Source: Synechococcaceae bacterium WBB_10_009 (GTDB lineage: Bacteria; Cyanobacteriota; Cyanobacteriia; PCC-6307; Cyanobiaceae). Taken from it: DNA of 7,139 nucleotides. A program made the position numbers and the translations under genes. Shown here piece by piece: positions 1 through 6,679 of this stretch. The stretch is taken from the NCBI GenBank assembly GCA_010030955.1, contig RHBP01000087.1, positions 1 to 7,139 on the forward strand. The letters are read 5' to 3'. Every line of letters begins with the position of its first letter. Positions within the stretch are counted from its first letter, which is position 1. The notes under the pieces are model-generated. The model did not search any database and was not told the origin of the DNA. It was given only the letters and a program-made list of their open reading frames with translations.

Positions 1-845
1 CTCACCCCCGAGGTGCTCGACGACTTGGAAACCCTGCTCTTGAGAGCCGACGTGGGGGTGCAGGCCACCGACCAGGTGCTCGACGCCCTGCGCAAGCGCC
101 TGAATGAGGAGGTGGTGGAGCCCGAAGAAGGCATCCGCTTCCTCAAGCAGCAGCTGCGCACCCTGCTGGACACCCCCATCCAGGCCAGCGGCGCCACCCT
201 GCTGGCCCCCGAGCGCGGCCGCCTCAACGTGTGGCTGATGGTGGGGGTGAACGGCGTCGGCAAGACCACCACCCTCCCACCCTCGGCAAGCTGGCCAACC
301 TAGCGATCCGCAGCGGCTACAGCTGCCTGATCGCCGCGGCCGACACCTTCCGGGCCGCGGCGGTGCAGCAGGTGCAGGTGTGGGGGGAGCGCAGCGGCGT
401 GGCCGTGGTGTCCAATCCGTCGGCCAACGCCGACCCCGCCGCCGTCGTCTACGACGCCATCGGTGCGGCCCAGGCCAAGGGCACCGACCTGGTGCTGGTG
501 GACACCGCCGGCCGCCTGCAGACCAAGCACAACCTGATGGAGGAGCTCTCCAAGGTGCGCCGCATCGTCGACAAGCTCGCCCCAGAGGCTCTGGTGCAAT
601 CGCTGCTGGTGCTTGATGCCAGCCAGGGGCAGAACGGCCTCAAGCAGGCCATGGCCTTCGCCCAGGCCGCCGGCCTCACCGGCGTGGTGCTCACCAAGCT
701 CGACGGCAGCTCCCGCGGCGGTGTGGCCCTGGCGGTGTCGTCGGAGGCGGGCCTGCCAATTCGTTTCATCGGAGCCGGCGAGGGCATCCGCGACCTGCGG
801 CCCTTCAACAGCTTCGAATTTGTGGAGGCGCTGCTGGCCAAATAG
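1..845 (+). CDS. ftsY: FtsY, signal recognition particle receptor GTPase (5' end outside window; reading frame broken by an 8-base duplication)
   Basis: FtsY is the membrane-associated receptor that docks SRP-bound ribosomes at the translocon through an SRP-type NG GTPase. The window opens inside the helical N domain (LTPEVLDDLETLLLRADVGV). The G domain follows, with the P-loop GVNGVGKTTT at 247-273, DTFRAAA from 342, DTAGR at 501-515, TKLDG at 693-707 and GAGE at 771-782. The product ends in LLAK before TAG. The P-loop is read in frame 1, but everything from LGKLANL onward (282) is in frame 3. The cause is an extra 8 bases, seen as ACCCTCCC followed by ACCCTC at 271-284. Without them the two halves join as the usual GKTTTLGKLA. 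As written, frame 1 stops at 301-303. Every other motif is intact, so I infer a sequencing or assembly error or a very recent mutation, not an old pseudogene. The two open pieces (to 303, and from about 231) are one gene. Family identity is secure; the state of the gene is uncertain. Confidence 0.93.
271..284 (+). repeat. 8-base direct duplication causing the ftsY frameshift
   Basis: ACCCTC occurs at 271-276 and again at 279-284, separated by CC, so the sequence looks like a tandem copy of an 8-base unit (ACCCTCCC). Removing 8 bases restores the codon series for threonine, leucine, glycine and lysine expected just after the P-loop of FtsY. Eight is not a multiple of three, so the insertion shifts the frame. 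The duplication is read directly from the sequence. Whether it is biological or a technical error cannot be decided from this window. Confidence 0.85.
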
Positions 846-886
846 GCCCGGCCCGGCGCGGCACCGGCAGTCGCCGCAAACGCCGC

Positions 887-892
887 TATCTT
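887..892 (+). promoter_or_regulatory. Possible -10 element upstream of the phosphatase gene
   Basis: TATCTT lies in the 69-base gap between ftsY and the phosphatase, 22 bases before the GTG chosen as its start. It is one of the few AT-richer spots in the gap and resembles a sigma-70 -10 hexamer. No convincing -35 hexamer sits about 17 bases upstream, where the sequence is GC-rich. The gene could equally be read through from ftsY. This is a weak call based only on a hexamer match. Confidence 0.2.
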
Positions 893-914
893 GCGGGCAC
901 TTCGCGGCCGCTCG

Positions 915-2321
915 GTGAGCAGCACGCCGCCCTCCAGCCCAGCGGAGCGCCCCAGCGCCACCCGGCCGCTTACGGCCATTGCCTCCCTGCGGCAGCTGCT
1001 GGACAGCCTCAGCCGCGAGCAGCACCGCAACCAGGAGCTGCTCGCCTCCCTGGGCTTTGCCCTGCGCAGCTTCACCAACCTGAGCCGCTTCCTGGAGTTG
1101 GTGCCGCTGGTGGCCTCCCGGTTGGTGGAGGCGGAGGGGGCGGTGCTGGTGGTGCTGCATCCCGACGGACGCCTCTGGCGCGAGCAGCTGCATGGCCACC
1201 CCGCCGATGCCGCCGTGGGGGAGCTGTTGCGCCAGCTGGCCAGCCTCAGCGATGAGCAGCTGCTGCAGGCCTCCAGCGATGAGGCGGTGGCCCAGCAGCT
1301 GGATCGCCTGGTGCGCCGGCAGCTGGCGGAGCGGCCCCTGTTTGCCACCTCCGTGGTGGCCCGCAGCCGCGTGCGCGGCCGGCTCTATGTGTTTGGCCCC
1401 CGAAGCGGGTTCAGCTGGAGCGACACCCACCGCCGCCATGCCCAGCTGGTGGCGGATCTCACCGGTGTGGCGATCGAAAGTGAGCAGCTGCTGCAGGAGG
1501 CGCGCCGCCACGAGCGGGTGGAGCGCCAGCTCTCCACCGGCGCCGAGATCCAGGCGCAGTTGCTGCCGGACCACTGCCCGGTAATCGACGGGGTGGAGCT
1601 GGCGGCCCGCTGCCGGCCGGCCTTTCAGGTGGGCGGCGACTACTACGACTTCATCCCCACCCGGCCGCAGCTGCTGGGCCGGCGCCGGGAGCAGGGCCGC
1701 TGGGCATTGGTGATCGGTGATGTGATGGGCAAGGGGGTGCCCGCTGGCCTGCTGATGAGCCTGCTGCGGGGCATGTTGCGGGCTGAGGTGCTCAGCGGCC
1801 TGCCGCCGGATCGCATCCTGCACGACCTCAACCAGCTGGCCCAGGAGGACCTGGCCCAGTCGCACCGGTTCGTGACGCTGTTCTATTCCGACTACGACCC
1901 GCGCACCCGCCTGCTGCGCTACGCCAATGCGGCCCACAATCCGCCGCTGATCTGGCGGCGGCTGCGCAATGCGGTGGAGCGGTTGGATGCGCCGGGGCTG
2001 TTGATCGGCCTGCAACCGGAGGCCCAGTACGGCTGCGAGCAGATTGTTCTCGACCCCGGCGATGTGCTGCTCTGCTACACCGACGGCGTCACCGAAGCCT
2101 CGGGGCTCAACGGCGAGCGTTTTGATGAGCAGCGGCTGCTGCAGGCCCTGCAGGCCGCCTGCCGCGCCGAGGTGGGGGCCCAGGGGATCCTCGATCAGCT
2201 GTTTGCCCGGCTCGATCGGTTCGTGGGGCCGGATCGCCCCCTGGAGGACGACGCCTCGATGGTGGTGCTGCAGGTGCGCGATGGGGTGATGTTGCCGCCG
2301 CTGAGTCGCCTGCCAAGCTGA
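915..2321 (+). CDS. GAF-domain PP2C-type (SpoIIE/RsbU-like) serine/threonine phosphatase
   Basis: This is a probable cytoplasmic signalling phosphatase of 468 residues. Roughly residues 40-190 look like a GAF-type sensor fold (FTNLSRFLELVPLVASRL through FSWSDTHRRHAQLVADLTGVAIE). A charged linker helix (EARRHERVERQLSTGAEIQ) leads into a SpoIIE-type PP2C domain. The metal-site motifs are complete: VGGDYYD at 239-245, IGDVMGKG at 267-274, YTDGVTEA with D390, and EDDAS with D445/D446. AAHNPPLIW matches the family's conserved AGHxPP stretch. Relatives such as RsbU dephosphorylate anti-sigma-factor antagonists. No kinase or STAS-domain partner lies in the window, so the substrate is unknown. I chose GTG at 915 over the in-frame TTG at 891 because the TTG overlaps a possible -10 element and the extra residues (RALRGRS) add no recognisable sequence. 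No Shine-Dalgarno is visible. The gene follows ftsY by 69 bases and precedes argH by 23, consistent with co-transcription. Confidence 0.9.
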   Translation: MSSTPPSSPAERPSATRPLTAIASLRQLLDSLSREQHRNQELLASLGFALRSFTNLSRFLELVPLVASRLVEAEGAVLVVLHPDGRLWREQLHGHPADAAVGELLRQLASLSDEQLLQASSDEAVAQQLDRLVRRQLAERPLFATSVVARSRVRGRLYVFGPRSGFSWSDTHRRHAQLVADLTGVAIESEQLLQEARRHERVERQLSTGAEIQAQLLPDHCPVIDGVELAARCRPAFQVGGDYYDFIPTRPQLLGRRREQGRWALVIGDVMGKGVPAGLLMSLLRGMLRAEVLSGLPPDRILHDLNQLAQEDLAQSHRFVTLFYSDYDPRTRLLRYANAAHNPPLIWRRLRNAVERLDAPGLLIGLQPEAQYGCEQIVLDPGDVLLCYTDGVTEASGLNGERFDEQRLLQALQAACRAEVGAQGILDQLFARLDRFVGPDRPLEDDASMVVLQVRDGVMLPPLSRLPS

Positions 2322-2344
2322 CCCCAGCCACCGTTGCGGGCCCG

Positions 2345-3739
<1,395 letters not shown>

Positions 3740-3780
3740 GGTTGCAGGGCTGAATTTCGCCGGATCGGCCCCGTCGGCCC

Positions 3781-4266
3781 GTGAGCATTTTTGTAGGCAA
3801 CCTCCCCTTCCGCGCCGAACAGGAGGACGTGTCCGAGTTGTTCGCCCCCTTTGGTGAGGTGACCAATTGCTTCCTGCCCCTCGAGCGCGACACCGGCCGC
3901 AAACGCGGTTTCGCCTTCGTGGAACTGGCGGATGACGACAGCGAGACCCGCGCCATCGACGCCCTGCAGGGGGCCGAGCTGATGGGCCGGCCGCTGCGCA
4001 TCAACAAGGCCGAACCCCGCAGCAATGCCGGCGGTGGTGGTGGAGCAGGTGGCGGTGGCGGCTACGGCGGCCCCCGGCGCAACGCCGGTGGTGGTGGCTA
4101 CGGCGGCGGCGGTGGTTACGGCGACCGCGCCTCTGATCGAGCCTCTGACCGCGGCGACCGCGGTTCCGGCGCCCAGGGATGGGAAGACCGCAGCTACGGC
4201 GGTGGCGGCGATGCCTTCGGGGCCGGTCGCACCCGGCGCCGCAGCAGCGGCGGCGCGGACGACTAG
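3781..4266 (+). CDS. Single-RRM RNA-binding protein with glycine-rich tail (cyanobacterial Rbp type)
   Basis: This is a 161-residue RNA-binding protein. The RRM occupies about residues 1-80: RNP2 is IFVGNL at 3-8 and RNP1 is RGFAFVEL at 42-49, with both central aromatics (F44, F46). GAELMGRPLRINKAEPR closes the fold. The tail from about residue 83 is low-complexity: glycine runs broken by tyrosine (GGGGYGGGGGYGDR), then an Arg/Asp/Ser patch (RASDRASDRGDRG), ending in GRTRRRSSGGADD. Cyanobacterial proteins of this design bind RNA, and several are cold-induced or implicated in mRNA localisation; which applies here is unknown. The GTG at 3781 is chosen because it starts exactly at the family's MSIFVGNLPF. 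No Shine-Dalgarno is evident, but the first codons are AT-richer than their surroundings, which would keep the start unfolded. The gap to argH is 41 bases, and the gene converges on dus. Confidence 0.95.
   Translation: MSIFVGNLPFRAEQEDVSELFAPFGEVTNCFLPLERDTGRKRGFAFVELADDDSETRAIDALQGAELMGRPLRINKAEPRSNAGGGGGAGGGGGYGGPRRNAGGGGYGGGGGYGDRASDRASDRGDRGSGAQGWEDRSYGGGGDAFGAGRTRRRSSGGADD
4129..4152 (+). repeat. 12-base tandem repeat inside the RRM gene tail
   Basis: GCCTCTGATCGA is followed at once by GCCTCTGACCGC, two 12-base units differing at two silent positions. Both encode Ala-Ser-Asp-Arg (residues 117-124). The pair is flanked on both sides by GGCGACCGC (Gly-Asp-Arg). This is probably slippage or duplication within a low-complexity tail. 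It keeps the frame and therefore only lengthens the charged patch. Confidence 0.8.
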
Positions 4267-4282
4267 GCCCGTCGGCGCGTTC

Positions 4283-4318
4283 GCCCGTCCAAGGTTGTGA
4301 GTTCGTCCAACGTCGTGA
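4283..4318. repeat. Imperfect 18-base tandem repeat in the rbp/dus spacer
   Basis: Two adjacent 18-base units (4283-4300 and 4301-4318) agree at 14 of 18 positions. The core is CGTCCAAGGTTGTGA against CGTCCAACGTCGTGA, 13 of 15 identical. The repeat lies between the RRM gene stop and the long hairpin. It could be a decayed duplication or a paired protein-binding site. No known operator matches by eye. Confidence 0.45.
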
Positions 4319-4324
4319 AAACGA

Positions 4325-4365
4325 GTGTCCGAGATTCTGTACAGCCTGTACGGAATCCCGGACAC
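4325..4365 (-). terminator. Long hairpin between convergent genes, probable terminator (possibly bidirectional)
   Basis: Two 19-base arms, 4325-4343 (GTGTCCGAGATTC...) and 4347-4365 (...GAATCCCGGACAC), are inverted copies around a 3-base GCC loop. They form 17 Watson-Crick pairs, and in either strand's RNA one of the two remaining positions can pair as G-U. The hairpin sits in the 128-base gap between the convergent RRM gene (ends 4266) and dus (ends 4395). On the minus strand it starts 29 bases after the dus stop and is followed by TCGTTTTC, a short T-rich run, so it best fits a dus terminator. The plus-strand side (CGTCCCAGTTGG) has no T run. The inverted repeat is certain; its function is inferred from position. 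Confidence 0.6.
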
Positions 4366-4394
4366 CGTCCCAGTTGGTCTCCGCCGACCCGCCG

Positions 4395-5393
4395 CTAGAG
4401 CCCCCGCTCCTCCAGCTGCTGGGCGGCCCGCTCCAGCACCTCCGGGCCGGCCGTGCGTTCGCCGGCGGCACGGCCCAGGTCGCGGCGCCAGTGGCGCGCC
4501 CCGCTGACCCCCTCCACCACCTGCACCAGGTGGCGGGCGATGGCCCACAGCCGGCCGCCGCCGCTGCACCAGCCCTCGGCGTAGGGGATCAGGCCGCGCA
4601 CCACGGTGGAGGCCCGGGCCTGCGGATGGCGCTCGTCGCCGTAGAGCTCCCGGTCCACGCTGGCCCAGCGCAGGGGGTGGTCGTAGGCGGCCCGGCCCAC
4701 CATCACCCCGTCGAGCTGCTGCAGGTGCTGTTGGCAGCTCGCCAGATCCTGCAGCCCGCCGTTGAGTTCGATCGTGAGGTTCGGGCGGTCGCGTTTGAGC
4801 TGGTGCACCAGCTCGTGGCGCAGGGGCGGGATGGTGCGGTTTTGCTTGGGGTCGAGCCCCTCCAGCCAGGCCTTGCGGGCGTGCACGCTGAAGCGGGCGC
4901 AGCCGGCCGCCGCCAGGGCATCCACAAAGGTCAGCAATTCGGCGTAGGAATCGCGCTCATCAATGCCGATGCGGTGTTTCACCGTGACCGGCAGGGGGCT
5001 GGCGGCGGCCATGGCCTCCACGCAGCGGGCCACCTGGGCGGGCTCCGCCATCAGGCAGGCGCCGAATCGCCCCTTCTGCACCTTCTCGCTGGGGCAGCCC
5101 ACGTTGAGGTTGATCTCGTCGTAGCCGCGCGCCGCCGCCAGCCGTGCCGCCTCCGCCAGCAGCGCCGGGTCGTCGCCCCCCACCTGCAGGGCCAGGGGGT
5201 GCTCGCACGGGTCGAAGCCGATCAGCCGCTCGCGCCGGTCGCTGTGGTGCAGGGCCTGCGCCACCACCATCTCGGTGTAGAGCAGGCTGCGCCGGGTGAT
5301 CTGCCGCATCAGCACCCGGAAGTGCCGATCGGTGTAGTCCATCATCGGGGCCACACTGAAGCGGTAGGCCCCGTTCAGCAGCGAATCGGGCAT
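4395..5393 (-). CDS. dusA: tRNA-dihydrouridine synthase, DusA type
   Basis: This FMN- and NAD(P)H-dependent enzyme reduces uridines to dihydrouridine in the tRNA D-loop; DusA-type members act mainly on U20/U20a. The product has 332 residues, normal for DusA. Counting from the ATG at 5393, it shows YRFSVAPMMDYTDRHFR near the N-terminus (FMN-binding barrel start), YTEMV, INLNVGCPS with the catalytic-type cysteine at 100, VKHRIG with lysine 139, FSVHARKAWLEGL and LNGGLQD. GVMVGRAAYDHP is the phosphate-binding segment typical of the A subgroup. The ATG at 5393 is preferred because the family usually begins shortly before YRFSVAPM. A TTG at 5414 would add seven residues and reach into the start of the neighbouring gene. 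The gene is divergent from the flavoprotein with 20 bases between starts, and its stop faces the hairpin at 4325-4365. Subgroup assignment is confident; exact target bases are family knowledge only. Confidence 0.95.
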   Translation of the reverse strand: MPDSLLNGAYRFSVAPMMDYTDRHFRVLMRQITRRSLLYTEMVVAQALHHSDRRERLIGFDPCEHPLALQVGGDDPALLAEAARLAAARGYDEINLNVGCPSEKVQKGRFGACLMAEPAQVARCVEAMAAASPLPVTVKHRIGIDERDSYAELLTFVDALAAAGCARFSVHARKAWLEGLDPKQNRTIPPLRHELVHQLKRDRPNLTIELNGGLQDLASCQQHLQQLDGVMVGRAAYDHPLRWASVDRELYGDERHPQARASTVVRGLIPYAEGWCSGGGRLWAIARHLVQVVEGVSGARHWRRDLGRAAGERTAGPEVLERAAQQLEERGL

Positions 5394-5413
5394 GGCCCCA
5401 TGCTGGCTTCCCA

Positions 5414-6679
5414 ATGGCGTCTGAGCTGGAGCACTGGTCGCTGGTGGTGGCGGGGGGTGGCCCCGCCGGCTTCATGGCGGCCATTGCCGCGGCGGAGGCG
5501 GGGGTGCGGCGGGTGCTGGTGCTGGAGAGCACGCCGGAGCCCCTCGGCAAGGTGCTGATCAGCGGCGGGGGCCGTTGCAACGTGACCCACGCCTGTTGGG
5601 ATCCGCGCGACCTGGTGCGCGCCTACCCCCGCGGCGGCCAGGCCCTGCGGGGCCCCTTCAGCCGCTTTGCCGCCGGAGATGCGGTGGCCTGGTTCGCCGA
5701 CCACGGCCTGGAGCTGGTGGAGGAAGCCGACGGCCGCCTGTTCCCCAGCAGCAACCGCTCCAGCTCCGTGATCGCCTGCCTGCGCGGCGCCGCCGAGCGG
5801 GCGGGGGTGGTGTTGCGCCGCCAATCCGCGCTGGTGGCCGCCAGCGCCAACCCCGGCGGTGGTTTTGCTCTGGAGGTGCGGGGCGGCCAGCAGCTGTGCT
5901 GCGATCGCCTGGTGCTGGCCACCGGCAGCCACCCCAGCGGCCGGCGCCTGGCGGAGGGCCTGGGCCATGGGGTGGTGCCGCCGGTGCCCTCCCTGTTCAC
6001 CCTGGCCCTGCGGCCCAATCCCCTGGTGGCCCTGGCCGGCGTGGTGATGGACCCGGTGGACCTGGAGCTGGAGCTGGCGGCCCCCGGGGGTGCCGTGGAG
6101 CGCTTCCGCCAGCGGGGGCCGCTGCTGATCACCCACTGGGGCTTCAGCGGCCCGGCCACCCTGCGGCTCACCGCCTCCGCCGCCCGAGCCCTGCAGGCCA
6201 GCGGCTACCGCGCCGAGCTGCGGCTGGATTGGAGCGGTGGGCGCGCCGAGCCAGAGCTGGAGGCCTGGTTTGCGGCCTGCCGGCGGGATCAGGCGCGCCG
6301 GCAGCTGAGCAATGCCCGGCCCTGGCCCGAGCTCAGCCGGCGCCTGTGGCAGCACCTGCTGGAGCAGGAGGGCGTGGAGCCGGAGCGCCGCTGGGCCGAT
6401 TTGCCCAAGCGCCAGCAGCAGGGGTTGATCGAGGCGCTGCACCGCAGCCGTTATGCGGTGGCCGGCCGCGGCCCCTTCGGCGAGGAATTTGTGACCGCCG
6501 GCGGGGTGGCCCTTGGGGAGGTGAACCTGGCCACCATGGAGAGCCGCCGGGTGCCGGGGCTGCACCTGGTGGGGGAGCTGCTCGATGTGGATGGCATCAC
6601 CGGCGGCTTCAACTTCCAGCACTGCTGGAGTTCCGGCTGGCTGGCGGGGCAGGCGATTGCCACGGCCGGCGCTACTTGA
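5414..6679 (+). CDS. BaiN/HI0933-family FAD-dependent flavoprotein (NAD(P)/FAD-dependent oxidoreductase)
   Basis: This is a 421-residue cytoplasmic flavoprotein with no signal peptide. It opens with the FAD-binding Rossmann motif GGGPAGFMAA (14-23) and carries the family's diagnostic GGGRCNVT at 51-58. LFPSSNRSSSV is at 109-119, ATGS at 169-172, ITHWGFSGP at 239-247, VTAGGV at 360-365 and GELLDVDGITGGFNFQ at 387-402, which closes the FAD site. Length and motif order match the HI0933/YhiN group. These proteins are widespread but biochemically poorly defined; the named relative BaiN acts in bile-acid metabolism of gut clostridia, which cannot be the role here, so the substrate is unknown. The ATG at 5414 leaves the Rossmann strand close to the N-terminus. 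The promoter must overlap the 20-base gap or the dus 5' coding region. The end overlaps the convergent pilC-type gene by 8 bases. Confidence 0.93.
   Translation: MASELEHWSLVVAGGGPAGFMAAIAAAEAGVRRVLVLESTPEPLGKVLISGGGRCNVTHACWDPRDLVRAYPRGGQALRGPFSRFAAGDAVAWFADHGLELVEEADGRLFPSSNRSSSVIACLRGAAERAGVVLRRQSALVAASANPGGGFALEVRGGQQLCCDRLVLATGSHPSGRRLAEGLGHGVVPPVPSLFTLALRPNPLVALAGVVMDPVDLELELAAPGGAVERFRQRGPLLITHWGFSGPATLRLTASAARALQASGYRAELRLDWSGGRAEPELEAWFAACRRDQARRQLSNARPWPELSRRLWQHLLEQEGVEPERRWADLPKRQQQGLIEALHRSRYAVAGRGPFGEEFVTAGGVALGEVNLATMESRRVPGLHLVGELLDVDGITGGFNFQHCWSSGWLAGQAIATAGAT
5901..5908. repeat. HIP1 octamer
   Basis: GCGATCGC, the highly iterated palindrome of many cyanobacterial genomes, occurs here inside the flavoprotein gene (its codons span Cys-Asp-Arg). 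By eye it is the only exact copy in the window; close variants such as GCGATCGA occur elsewhere. It supports a cyanobacterial source only weakly, because any GC-rich genome will hold some copies. Confidence 0.5.

Noticed and set aside
274..287. Programmed ribosomal frameshift in ftsY
   Set aside because: No X-XXY-YYZ slippery heptamer and no clear stimulatory structure. A shift would leave extra residues directly after the P-loop, and the tandem duplication explains the event better.
231..845. A separate short FtsY-like gene starting at the ATG near 231
   Set aside because: Its first residues (MADGGGERRRQDHHPPT) are the out-of-frame reading of the P-loop region. Homology starts only after the 8-base duplication, so it is the 3' part of one broken ftsY.
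300..2015. Long open frame on the minus strand (571 codons) opposite ftsY and the phosphatase
   Set aside because: Its product is rich in Gln, His, Ala and Gly with no recognisable domain, and it lies exactly opposite two genes with clear motifs. Long antisense frames are expected where third positions are nearly all G or C.
4339..4351. NtcA box (GTA-N8-TAC) or cyanobacterial LexA box in the hairpin centre
   Set aside because: The spacing is GTA-N7-TAC, one base short for NtcA. The two GTAC blocks are separated by five bases, not the four of RGTACNNNDGTWC. The site also lies between gene ends, not upstream of a start.
4325..4507. Short plus-strand frame starting in the hairpin (60 codons)
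   Set aside because: It begins inside an inverted repeat and runs antisense into dus, and the product is low-complexity Pro/Ala/Arg.
4179..5558. Plus-strand open frame (459 codons) running through the rbp/dus spacer and dus
   Set aside because: It crosses the hairpin and lies antisense to a clear DusA. Its His/Gln/Ala/Gly-rich product is a typical GC-rich shadow.
5375..6622. Minus-strand open frame (415 codons) opposite the flavoprotein
   Set aside because: The plus-strand protein has all HI0933-family motifs, and the antisense frame has none.
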